Of a stretch of DNA of 21,660 nt, positions 15,079-21,660 are shown one piece after another; positions within the stretch are counted from its first letter, which is position 1, and each line of letters starts with the position of its first letter. Both the position numbers and the translations under genes were made by a program. Location of the stretch: positions 1 through 21,660 of the forward strand of contig JACZYI010000009.1 in assembly GCA_022571175.1 (NCBI GenBank). The letters run 5' to 3'. This stretch comes from Pseudomonadota bacterium. Lineage in GTDB: Bacteria > Pseudomonadota > Alphaproteobacteria > Sphingomonadales > SMXR01. The notes below the pieces were generated by a model that saw only the letters and a program-made list of their open reading frames with translations, did not search any database and had not been told where the DNA came from.

Positions 15079-15109
15079 CCCCGCCATAGAGAATAAGGAA
15101 CCAGACCCT

Positions 15110-16648
15110 ATGGAATTTGCCTATCTGGGCTTGAGTGACGAGTTGCTGGGTGCGGTCAAGGACGCCGGCTACAAGACACCCACCCAAATTAAAAAACAGG
15201 CCATACCCGCCGTATTGCAAGGGCGTAATCTGCTGGGCATTGCCCAGACCGGCACGGGTAAGACCGCCTCATTTGTGCTGCCCATGATTGATATTCTGGC
15301 CTCTGGCCGGGCCCGGGCGCGCATGTCCCGCACGCTGATCCTGGAACCCACCCGCGAGTTGGCCGCCCAGGTGGATGAGTCTTTCATAAAATATGGCAAG
15401 AACCACAAACTCACCACCGCACTTTTAATCGGCGGCGTTTCCTTTGTTGAACAGTTCAAAAAGCTGGACCGGGGTGTGGATGTGTTGATTGCAACCCCCG
15501 GGCGTCTGCTGGATCATTTCGCGCGCGGCAAGCTGATGCTCACCGGTGTGGAGATTTTTGTGGTGGACGAAGCCGACCGCATGCTGGATATGGGCTTTAT
15601 TCCAGATGTGGAAAAAATCTGGAAGCTGATGACCAAAAACCCGCAAACGCTTTTTTTCTCGGCCACCATGCCACCCCCGGTGAAACGCCTGACCGACCGG
15701 TTCCTAAATGACCCTAAAATAATTGAAGTGGCCCCGCCCGCGACCGCCCCAGAAACCGTCAAACAACAATTGATGGTGGTGGCTTATCGCAACAAGGACA
15801 AGGCTCTGAAAACCATTCTGAATTCCGATGAAGTAAAGAGTGCGCTGATTTTTTGTAATCGGAAAAAGGAAGTCAAGGCGGTTCATTCCTCGCTCAGAAA
15901 GGCACGCTTTCAGGCCGAACAGCTTCACGGCGACATGGCGCAACTGGACCGGATGGAGGTGCTGGCAGGCTTCAAGGACAAAAGCTTCAGGATTTTAGTA
16001 GCCAGCGATGTGGCCGCCCGTGGCCTCGACATTCCCGAGGTCAGCCATGTGATTAATTATGACGTACCCGAGCATCCGGAAGATTATGTGCATCGCATTG
16101 GCCGCACCGGCCGGGCCGGACTCAAGGGTTGCTCCATTACCATGGCCACACCCAAGGACGGGTTTTATGTGGCGGCCATAGAAAAACTGATCGGCCAGAA
16201 GATTGAAAAAATTGCCGATGGCGATGGCGCAGCCAAAGCTTTTGAGCCGGTGGAGGAAAAAGAGAAAAAAGGCCAACGTGGCCGAAACAAAAAGCGTGGC
16301 ACCCGTCAGGCGAAGCCATCAAAACCACCATCGGGACAACAGAATAAAAAGCAGAGCTCCAGCAAAGGCGGGCACTGGAAACCAGATGATAATGCCAAAG
16401 ATCAAGCCCCAAAGCCTGCCGCCACCAAAGATCAAGCCCCAAAGCCTGCCGCCACCAAAGATCAAGCCCCAAAGCCTGCTGCCACCAAAGGCGGGCACTG
16501 GAAGCCTGACGACGAGGAGGGCACAAAGCCTGCAACAAAACAGCCCGAGCAGAAAAAGCCTCAAAAGAGCCAAACCAAAAACAAGCCCGTCATCGGCATG
16601 GGCGATGATATGCCCGCCTTCATGCGCCGTGATAAAAGCGGCAAATAA
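15110..16648 (+). CDS. DEAD-box ATP-dependent RNA helicase, RhlE-like
   Basis: This cytosolic RNA helicase is probably involved in ribosome assembly or RNA decay. The two RecA-like domains are complete: Q-motif region YKTPTQIKKQAIP (21-33), motif I AQTGTGKT (45-52), PTRELAAQ (80-87), TPGRLLD (129-135), motif II DEAD (153-156), SAT (184-186), ASDVAARGLDIPE (298-310) and HRIGRTGRAG (328-337). From about residue 385 the protein becomes a 130-residue, lysine-, proline- and alanine-rich disordered tail. This tail contains three KDQAPKPAAT repeats flanked by two copies of KGGHWKPDD, and it ends GMGDDMPAFMRRDKSGK. Such tails usually bind RNA non-specifically. The second helicase at 18788 is a separate family member, not a recent copy. 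Confidence 0.94.
   Translation: MEFAYLGLSDELLGAVKDAGYKTPTQIKKQAIPAVLQGRNLLGIAQTGTGKTASFVLPMIDILASGRARARMSRTLILEPTRELAAQVDESFIKYGKNHKLTTALLIGGVSFVEQFKKLDRGVDVLIATPGRLLDHFARGKLMLTGVEIFVVDEADRMLDMGFIPDVEKIWKLMTKNPQTLFFSATMPPPVKRLTDRFLNDPKIIEVAPPATAPETVKQQLMVVAYRNKDKALKTILNSDEVKSALIFCNRKKEVKAVHSSLRKARFQAEQLHGDMAQLDRMEVLAGFKDKSFRILVASDVAARGLDIPEVSHVINYDVPEHPEDYVHRIGRTGRAGLKGCSITMATPKDGFYVAAIEKLIGQKIEKIADGDGAAKAFEPVEEKEKKGQRGRNKKRGTRQAKPSKPPSGQQNKKQSSSKGGHWKPDDNAKDQAPKPAATKDQAPKPAATKDQAPKPAATKGGHWKPDDEEGTKPATKQPEQKKPQKSQTKNKPVIGMGDDMPAFMRRDKSGK
16397..16486 (+). repeat. Three tandem 30-bp units in the helicase tail
   Basis: Units 16397-16426, 16427-16456 and 16457-16486 are identical except for one base in the third, where GCC becomes GCT. 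Each encodes KDQAPKPAAT. A separate near-identical block encoding KGGHWKPDD flanks the array on both sides (about 16364-16390 and 16487-16513). Such arrays expand and contract by slippage, so copy number probably differs between strains. Confidence 0.9.
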
Positions 16649-16705
16649 CAGGCACATCCCTCGCCCCTGGCGGGAGCAGAATACCCCAAGGCAAAAGCGG
16701 GTCAA

Positions 16706-16734
16706 TTGACATCTTGGGACTGCTTTTGTTTAAT
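16706..16734 (+). promoter_or_regulatory. Promoter of the small gene at 16791
   Basis: TTGACA (16706-16711) and TTTAAT (16729-16734) are 17 bases apart, close to the sigma70 consensus. The predicted start near 16741 leaves a leader of about 50 bases, ending in a strong TAGGAGAA ribosome-binding site. Confidence 0.6.
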
Positions 16735-16790
16735 CCATGTGATACGGGCCAACCTCGGGTTTTCTTGGCAATCGTTAGGAGAATAATTAC

Positions 16791-17156
16791 ATGGCCAAAG
16801 CGGAATTCAATAATATTCGATTGGAACTCGACAAAATTATGGCCCCATATGCCACTAAACTGGATAGCAAAATAGATGAAGACGGCAATCTTCATGTGGA
16901 CACAAAATACATAAGAGAGAATGGCAAGCCGCTATATTTTGGTTCGGTAATAGCAAGAAAACATTCCGTGGCTTTTCATCTCATGCCAGTCTACGTAAAT
17001 CCTGCTTTGCTCGATTCTGCTTCCCCTGAACTGAAAAAACTGATGCGGGGTAAATCATGCTTTCATTTTACCAGCGGAACCATGAATCTTTTGTCTGAAC
17101 TCAAATCGCTGACAAAATCTGGTTTCGAAGATTATAAAGAAAAAGGCTATGTATAG
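16791..17156 (+). CDS. Small cytosolic protein, possibly YdhG/DUF1801-like
   Basis: The 121-residue protein has no signal or membrane segment. Its centre and end, KPLYFGSVIARKHSVAFHLMPVY, SPELKKLMRGKSCFHF and GFEDYKEKGYV, resemble the YdhG/DUF1801-type fold found in many small bacterial proteins, where a strand pattern 'VSFHLMPVY' precedes 'L...GK.CF.F'. The biochemical function of such proteins is not established. It is a single-gene unit with its own promoter and strong ribosome-binding site, and it is somewhat more AT-rich than parE. The 155 bases after it contain a CTGGCA/TGCCAG hairpin and a GATTAC/GTAATC hairpin, neither followed by a U-run. Confidence 0.65.
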   Translation: MAKAEFNNIRLELDKIMAPYATKLDSKIDEDGNLHVDTKYIRENGKPLYFGSVIARKHSVAFHLMPVYVNPALLDSASPELKKLMRGKSCFHFTSGTMNLLSELKSLTKSGFEDYKEKGYV

Positions 17157-17311
17157 TTGAAAACCTGGCATGGTGGTGTGTTGCCAGATATGCCGCTCTG
17201 ATCCTTTATTCATCTGAAACAGCTGAGGATTACCTGACGTAATCGCATCCCAGGACTGTCAGCTTTCAGCCACTACAGGGAGCAACTATGAACTGGATTG
17301 CGGTGGCAGCT

Positions 17312-17866
17312 TTACCCCTCATCCGAGCCCTCAAGGATTTGACGCTCGTGATTAAGGTCTCGTTCAATGGCCCGTTCTTCGCTAAATTTATCCGGGAAGC
17401 GCGCCTTTAGTTTCTCGATGTTCCGAACAAGAATGTCTTCGATTTTGAGCCCGGTCTCATCCATGGCAATGGCCTGATACCAGTTGAGGTCCCCCAGCTC
17501 CTCCATAAAATTGATTGTATCAAAGTCCTCCCCTGCCATGGAGTCTACCAGCGCCTCCATAATCTCGCCGGCTTCGGTGGCAAAACCCAAGGTGGCATGC
17601 AATATCCTCGGGTTGACCGCAATCACATCCTTGTCCCCCGCCCGGTTGTTCCGGCCCGAAATATCGTTAATCTCCGCGAGCATGGGAGCCAGTTGATTGC
17701 CCGCGAAATCCTTGCCGTAAAAAATCTGTCTCTTGTATAAATCAATGATCCGGGCCGAGAGAATAAAGAGCTGCAAAGCATCCTTGAGCGCTTCCTCGGA
17801 TGTCAGCACTTCATCAATTCTGCTCTCTGTTCGGGTGGCATCCTTGATGTATTTTTCATAGTCCAT
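17312..17866 (-). CDS. MazG-like nucleotide pyrophosphohydrolase
   Basis: This predicted all-alpha NTP-PPase would hydrolyse (d)NTPs to monophosphates and pyrophosphate, a house-cleaning activity. The 184-residue protein has the Mg-binding pattern of the superfamily: E98 and E101 in FATEAGEIMEAL, then E122 and D126 in MEELGDLNWY. This is the ExxE...ExxxD arrangement. A following helix (LKIEDILVRNIEKLKARFPDKF) resembles the MazG C-terminal helix. About 85 residues precede the catalytic core, including a hydrophobic helix (LQLFILSARIIDLY). This makes it longer than single-domain MazG-like proteins and possibly closer to phage-type members. A GGGGA site precedes the ATG. Substrate cannot be read from the sequence. 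Confidence 0.75.
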   Translation of the reverse strand: MDYEKYIKDATRTESRIDEVLTSEEALKDALQLFILSARIIDLYKRQIFYGKDFAGNQLAPMLAEINDISGRNNRAGDKDVIAVNPRILHATLGFATEAGEIMEALVDSMAGEDFDTINFMEELGDLNWYQAIAMDETGLKIEDILVRNIEKLKARFPDKFSEERAIERDLNHERQILEGSDEG

Positions 17867-18008
17867 AACTTGTTCCCCTGACTCTGATGTAACTCGGGCC
17901 AGTCACCCCGCCCAATCGTAGCAGATGATGCTATCAGGGCAAACCGGGTGATTTGATATAGGAGAGTCTGGAGAGCGCATGGACACTCAGGCCGCAGGAC
18001 CCTGAGGG

Positions 18009-18395
18009 CTAAAGGCTCTCGGGCCGGGTGGCGATAAAGGTTATGACCGCAGCCAGCGTGGCCACTACTAGAAGCGCGGCTGACCCGGTTAGGCTGGTTG
18101 CCCAGATAGAAAGCCCGCCCACCGCGCAGATGCCGAGGCTGGCAGAAATCTTGGCACGTCTTTTGACCAGACCATGCTCGGAAAAATCTTCAACCACCGG
18201 GCCAATGCGCGGCCAGGCATATATACGCGCTTTCATTTCCGGGTGCGCCCGGGCAAAAAGCCAGGCCGCCAATATCCAGAATATGGTGGTGGGCAGCAGC
18301 GGCAGGAACATGCCGACAAACCCGAGCGCGAAAAATAGATAGCCACCGGCCCGGCAGAGGGCAGTGTTCAACATGGTTTTGGCGCGTGATGGCAT
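18009..18395 (-). CDS. YbaN/DUF454 family inner-membrane protein
   Basis: This small integral membrane protein has 128 residues. The first hydrophobic block (about 12-48) carries the family signature GYLFFALGFVGMFLPLLPTT followed by WILAAWLFARAHP. A soluble loop with RIGPVVEDFSEHGLVKRRAK matches the conserved DWREHG-like region. Two more hydrophobic segments (about 85-122) end the protein. Family members are widespread, but no function is firmly known. A GGAGGTGG ribosome-binding site precedes the ATG at 18395. Confidence 0.85.
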   Translation of the reverse strand: MPSRAKTMLNTALCRAGGYLFFALGFVGMFLPLLPTTIFWILAAWLFARAHPEMKARIYAWPRIGPVVEDFSEHGLVKRRAKISASLGICAVGGLSIWATSLTGSAALLVVATLAAVITFIATRPESL

Positions 18396-18787
18396 GATGG
18401 TTCCACCTCCACAAGATATATAGGAATCCGCATGCTCTCATAAAACCCTTAATCAGGACTTATCAGAAAAGGAAGAAAACCGGTGCCATGAAATGGATGG
18501 TGTGGGCCAACCGAATCAGGCTGTGTTGACATTTTTCCGAATTCATTTGCTATTTGAGGCCATATGTGAAAGTTAGTGCGCGCTTTCACCGCGCGTAGAA
18601 GATGGCCAGATGGCTAACGGTGTCCAGCGACCGAGCAATTTTCCGCGATGATCATTGCCACGAGAGAGTGCTCTTTAATGGGCAAATAGTTAAGGCAGTT
18701 GATCTACGCAAGCTCCCTAAAAACAAAAACAGTTGCACGGGACGGGTCGCGAGACCTGGCCTTGCGGCGCAGTATGAGAGCGATTTT
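18396..18787 (+). other. Gene-free stretch: upstream region and long 5' leader of the second RNA helicase
   Basis: These 392 bases hold no gene that I accept. TTGACA (18529-18534) is followed by TATTTG after 19 bases, a poor spacing for a promoter. Within the presumed leader, GTGAAAG (18566-18572) can pair with CTTTCAC (18583-18589). Alternatively TGCGCG (18577-18582) can pair with CGCGCG (18590-18595) with CTTTCAC in the loop, and the two folds exclude each other. A GGTC-GCGA-GACC hairpin with a GNRA loop lies at 18745-18756. The frame of the helicase is open back to an ATG at 18602, but the 62 extra codons look nothing like a helicase N-terminus. Cold-inducible RNA helicases often have long structured leaders. 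Confidence 0.45.
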
Positions 18788-20170
18788 GTGAAAAAATTTA
18801 CTGAACTTGGCTTGGCCGGTCCCGTGTTAAATGCGGTATCTGCCGAAGGCTACACGACCCCGACGCCCATTCAGGGCAAGGTTATTCCTGCCATGTTGGC
18901 GGGACGCGATATAATGGGCGTAGCCCAGACAGGAACCGGCAAGACTGCGGCGTTTGTATTGCCGCTCTTGCACCGAATTATTGACCAGCCCCGAAAACCT
19001 GGCCCGCGGCGTTGTGGCGCTTTGATTTTGGCACCCACGCGAGAACTGGCAGCCCAGATCAACGAAAGCATCCGCGCTTATGGAAAATTCATACGCTATA
19101 CATCGCTGGTTATCATTGGCGGGGTTAAGGCGGGGCCTCAGATAAAAGCCATGTCACACGGAAGGGACATCGTTGTTGCCACGCCCGGTCGATTGCTGGA
19201 TCTTATGAGTTCGGGCGCAGTCTGTCTTGATCAAACCCGAGTGATCATTTTGGATGAGGGCGACCAAATGCTGGACCTGGGATTCATGCCAGCCATTCGG
19301 CGTATTCTGGCGAAACTGCCCCGCAACCGGCAGACCTTGCTTTTGTCCGCGACTATGCCGAAACAAATACAAAAACTGGCCCAAGACTTTCTGAATGACC
19401 CTCTCAGGATAACGGTTGGCGAGGCAGCCCGGCCCATCGACAAGATTGAACAAAAAGTTATTTCTGTAAATCAGGCGGCAAAATGCGGCACGCTTATCAA
19501 GCTTCTTGCCGAGTCAGACCTTGAAAGGGCCATTGTTTTCACACGCACAAAACGTGGCGCCGATAGAGTGAACCGCCAACTGGAAAAAGCAAAGTTTTCC
19601 TCCGCCGCGATTCATGGAAATAAAACCCAGAGCCAGCGTCAAAAAACTTTGGCTGGCTTTCGCCATGGTAAAATAAGCATTTTGGTTGCCACAGATATTG
19701 CAGCTCGCGGCATTGACATAGATGATGTGTCCCATGTGATCAATTACGACCTGCCACATGTGCCGGAAGCTTATATACACCGTATTGGGCGAACGGCGCG
19801 GGCAGGTAAAAGCGGTATCGCCATTTCGCTTTGTGACAGCTCGGAACGTGGTCTATTGCGCGATATTGAACGCCTGATTGGTCGTTCACTCACGGCCAAG
19901 GGTGCCGAGGGTGCCAAGCATGTAAGGACCGAGGGGGAGTCAAAAATCAGCAACCCGGAACCTGTTGAAGGCGAGCGGGACCATAACAAAAAAGTTCAAA
20001 ATGGTTTTGCTCGTCCCCATAAATACGCGCGCAGGAACGCCACTGGCAAGAGAGCCCGCCGGGGCAAGGGCAAATTCGGCAATAAAGTGATAAATATTGA
20101 GCTCGCCAGTCGTCGCAAGAAAAACGCGCGCACTCAACAAACAGGTGAAAGAAAAGCCGTGAACGGTTGA
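18788..20170 (+). CDS. DEAD-box family RNA helicase with DEGD motif II
   Basis: This RhlE/DeaD-type RNA helicase has 460 residues from the GTG at 18788. That start is chosen because a GAGAG site precedes it and the protein then begins with the normal KKFTELGLAGPVLNAV. Motifs: YTTPTPIQ (Q motif, 22-29), AQTGTGKT (46-53), APTRELAAQ (82-90), TPGRLLD (132-138), motif II ILDEGDQML (154-162), SAT (187-189), VATDIAARGIDIDD and HRIGRTARAG. The alanine of DEAD is replaced by glycine, while both acidic metal/ATP residues remain, so activity is plausible. The last 90 residues are a basic tail (RRNATGKRARRGKGKFG) containing NPEPVEG. Base composition is more AT-rich than in the first helicase gene. A long leader suggests post-transcriptional control. 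Confidence 0.92.
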   Translation: MKKFTELGLAGPVLNAVSAEGYTTPTPIQGKVIPAMLAGRDIMGVAQTGTGKTAAFVLPLLHRIIDQPRKPGPRRCGALILAPTRELAAQINESIRAYGKFIRYTSLVIIGGVKAGPQIKAMSHGRDIVVATPGRLLDLMSSGAVCLDQTRVIILDEGDQMLDLGFMPAIRRILAKLPRNRQTLLLSATMPKQIQKLAQDFLNDPLRITVGEAARPIDKIEQKVISVNQAAKCGTLIKLLAESDLERAIVFTRTKRGADRVNRQLEKAKFSSAAIHGNKTQSQRQKTLAGFRHGKISILVATDIAARGIDIDDVSHVINYDLPHVPEAYIHRIGRTARAGKSGIAISLCDSSERGLLRDIERLIGRSLTAKGAEGAKHVRTEGESKISNPEPVEGERDHNKKVQNGFARPHKYARRNATGKRARRGKGKFGNKVINIELASRRKKNARTQQTGERKAVNG

Positions 20171-20225
20171 TCACCATGTCTGCGGGCGCCTGCTACAATC
20201 ACCTTCCGCGTAAAAACAGCCTCGT

Positions 20226-20588
20226 TCAGTTCTTCTTTTTCTTAGGTTTTTTCTTTTTGGTGGAACGAAGCGAGGCATCCAGTGCAAGCCGCGCCCATTT
20301 ACAAAGCTCGTCGCCATCATCAAGGGCAGATTCAGGCGCAGCGTAATAGGACATGACCCCCACTTCGCCGTCTTTCTTCTGATAACTGAAAGGCTCCAGC
20401 CCCTCGGCCTCAAAGGCTGCCCTCGTTTCGTCATCCACTTTCAGGTAAATCTGGTCATCAACGATAATGCTGATAATAAAACCGTCGATATAAATCCCGG
20501 TCCCGCCGAACATGCGATTTGAGCTGGGGTGCCCGAGTGGCTCCAGTTGTTCCAAAACAAATTCAACAAATTCCGGCGATACCGGCAT
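20226..20588 (-). CDS. TfoX N-terminal domain protein
   Basis: The 120-residue protein is a stand-alone TfoX_N domain. It shows the family pattern EFVEFVLEQLEPLG, then RMFGGTGIYIDGFIISII, QIYLKVDD, and FSYQKKDGEVGVMSYYAAP. It ends in a lysine-rich tail (TKKKKPKKKKN). In Haemophilus, TfoX/Sxy promotes competence gene expression, but solitary N-domain proteins in alphaproteobacteria have no proven role. The stop is 12 bases downstream of the ferredoxin gene start region in the same orientation, so it may be the last gene of that operon. Confidence 0.88.
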   Translation of the reverse strand: MPVSPEFVEFVLEQLEPLGHPSSNRMFGGTGIYIDGFIISIIVDDQIYLKVDDETRAAFEAEGLEPFSYQKKDGEVGVMSYYAAPESALDDGDELCKWARLALDASLRSTKKKKPKKKKN

Positions 20589-20599
20589 GGGATAAAGTC

Positions 20600-20932
20600 C
20601 TATATGAGCATATTGCGGGTCTCAGCGGGCAAGCGCACGGTGAGCCCGTCCAGCGTGTCCGTCAAAATGATCTGGCACCCAAGCCGCGAAGTGGCAGTCA
20701 GGCCAAAGGCCAGGTCCAGCATGTCCAGTTCTTCTTCCGAGGCGTCTTCCAGCTTTTTATACCAGTCAGGATCCACAATCACATGACAGGTGGAGCACGC
20801 CATGCAGCCCTCGCACGCCCCTTCCATCTCCACATCATTGGCGTGGGCAATCTTCAGCAGCGTTTCCCCGGCATCGGCCTCAAGCTCCAGCCGGGTGGTT
20901 CCATCATAGCTTTTGAATATGACTTTCGGCAT
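20600..20932 (-). CDS. fdx: ISC-type [2Fe-2S] ferredoxin
   Basis: This adrenodoxin-type electron carrier has 110 residues. The cluster ligands are C40, C46 and C49 in ACEGCMACSTCHV, and C86 in SRLGCQI, the C-x5-C-x2-C...C spacing of the family; C43 is a non-ligand. Acidic patches around EDASEEELDMLD (about 62-73) are where partner reductases normally dock. It lies only 8 bases after the cysteine desulfurase gene, with an AGAGAGA ribosome-binding site, so the two are translationally linked. This supports a role in supplying electrons for iron-sulfur cluster assembly. An alternative is a ferredoxin for a monooxygenase, but the neighbour argues against this. Confidence 0.92.
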   Translation of the reverse strand: MPKVIFKSYDGTTRLELEADAGETLLKIAHANDVEMEGACEGCMACSTCHVIVDPDWYKKLEDASEEELDMLDLAFGLTATSRLGCQIILTDTLDGLTVRLPAETRNMLI

Positions 20933-20940
20933 GTCTCTCT

Positions 20941-21660
20941 CTAACTCCTGATGCCACCCATATCACCGACCGTGCTGATGAGTGTCTCTGCGGCATACTC
21001 CACTTCCTGGTCGCTGGTAAAACGACCAAAACCAATGCGCAGGGTCGATTTGGAAAGTTTTTCATCAAGCCCGATCGCTTCCAGAACATAGGATGGCCCG
21101 GTGGTGGCTGAAGCACAGGCCGCTCCGGACGAGAGCGCCAGCTCGCGCAAATTGGATATGAGCAAATCACCGTCCAGCCCCGGAAAACTCAGATTGAGAT
21201 TGCCGTGATAGCGATGCTCCAGAGAGCCATTCACCCCAATGCCGGGATGCGCTTCCAAGAGGCTTTTGCGAAACCGGGTCGAGAGAGCGGTAATCCGGCG
21301 GGTCTCCGCCTCCATATTTTCCAACGCCAGTTTGGCAGCCACCCCAAAACCAACACAGAGCGCTGGCGAGAGTGTGCCCGAGCGGATGCCCCGCTCCTGC
21401 CCGCCACCTGACATCTGGGTGGTCAATTTTGATTGCAGCGCTTTGGCCACATAGAGCGCGCCTATGCCCTTGGGACCATAAATTTTATGCCCCGACAGGC
21501 TCATCATACTAAGGCCCCAGTCCGCGACCTTGATGGGGATTTTGCCATATGATTGCGCTGCATCCGAATGAAAAATCGCCCCGCGCCCGGTGCAAATGCC
21601 GGCGATTTCCGCCAGTGGCTGAATCACGCCGATCTCGTTATTCACATGCATCACCGAGAC
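20941..21660 (-). CDS. Cysteine desulfurase (IscS/NifS class), C-terminal part (cut by window edge)
   Basis: This PLP enzyme releases sulfur from cysteine as a persulfide for Fe-S clusters and tRNA thiolation. About 239 residues are visible; the N-terminal part lies beyond 21660. The segment begins VSVMHVNNEIGVIQPL and contains HSDAAQSYGK, the PLP-lysine motif SLSGHKIYGPKGIGALY, GGGQERGIRSGTL, and the catalytic-cysteine loop ALSSGAACASATTGPSYVL. The long-loop, group I (IscS/NifS) form is indicated by SSGAACAS rather than the SufS-type RTGHHCA. It ends LISTVGDMGGIRS and lacks an obvious IscU-docking extension, so I give no gene symbol. The ferredoxin gene follows directly. Confidence 0.93.
   Translation of the reverse strand, partial: VSVMHVNNEIGVIQPLAEIAGICTGRGAIFHSDAAQSYGKIPIKVADWGLSMMSLSGHKIYGPKGIGALYVAKALQSKLTTQMSGGGQERGIRSGTLSPALCVGFGVAAKLALENMEAETRRITALSTRFRKSLLEAHPGIGVNGSLEHRYHGNLNLSFPGLDGDLLISNLRELALSSGAACASATTGPSYVLEAIGLDEKLSKSTLRIGFGRFTSDQEVEYAAETLISTVGDMGGIRS

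Noticed and set aside
17978..18004. Eight-codon ORF (MDTQAAGP) with a purine-rich upstream, read as a leader peptide
   Set aside because: Too short to judge, not followed by a plus-strand gene that it could regulate, and it sits just past a convergent gene end.
17986..18006. CTCAGG/CCTGAG hairpin as a terminator of the YbaN-family gene
   Set aside because: No U-run follows on the minus strand and the loop is nine bases, so intrinsic termination is not supported.
18566..18595. H-type pseudoknot in the helicase leader
   Set aside because: The two stems leave zero bases for the loop that must cross seven base pairs, so they can only alternate.
18602..18787. N-terminal extension of the second helicase from an ATG at 18602
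   Set aside because: No ribosome-binding site; the sequence is unlike a helicase N-terminus and overlaps probable structured leader RNA. The GTG at 18788 has a site and the right family start.

Overview
The window looks like the chromosome of a free-living alphaproteobacterium of moderate GC. The tig-clpP-clpX-lon series, the glnB-glnA pair, an RpoH-type promoter in front of lon, a CtrA-type box (TTAAC-N6-TTAAC) and the lysine/alanine-rich tail on trigger factor all fit that class. The order cannot be settled from the sequence alone.

Layout. (1) 1-4854, minus strand: tRNA-Leu(UAG), tig, clpP, clpX and the 5' part of lon. This is a protein-quality-control block running from nascent-chain folding to regulated proteolysis. 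(2) 5001-7288, minus strand: a bifunctional NAD(P)H-hydrate repair enzyme, a small outer-membrane beta-barrel protein and tRNA-His(GUG). (3) 7493-9348, plus strand: a sigma54-type promoter, then glnB (PII) and glnA (glutamine synthetase I), the nitrogen-assimilation core. (4) 9361-11780: an AT-richer accessory module bracketed by a 41-bp imperfect inverted repeat. It holds a LytM/M23 peptidase with an N-terminal peptidoglycan-binding-like domain and no signal peptide, a following gene with a signal-like N-terminus, and a decayed fragment of a second copy of the M23 gene. (5) 11894-12850: two convergent genes of unknown function. One carries a duplicated QDAID-LM motif similar to the FliM N-terminal CheY-binding peptide; the other has a near-perfect CtrA box upstream. 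(6) 12978-16648, plus strand: parE and a DEAD-box RNA helicase with tandem repeats in its tail. (7) 16706-20170: a small YdhG/DUF1801-like protein, a MazG-like pyrophosphohydrolase, a YbaN-family membrane protein, and a second RNA helicase with a long structured leader and a DEGD variant of motif II. (8) 20226-21660, minus strand: a TfoX N-domain protein, an ISC-type [2Fe-2S] ferredoxin and the 3' part of a cysteine desulfurase, which is the start of an iron-sulfur assembly locus.

Most of the window is conserved housekeeping sequence. The part most likely to hold something undescribed is the inverted-repeat-bracketed M23 module at 9.36-11.78 kb. A cytosol-made wall hydrolase followed by an exported partner, plus a broken extra copy, resembles an effector-immunity locus, but this is inference. 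No CRISPR array, rRNA, transposase or integrase was seen.
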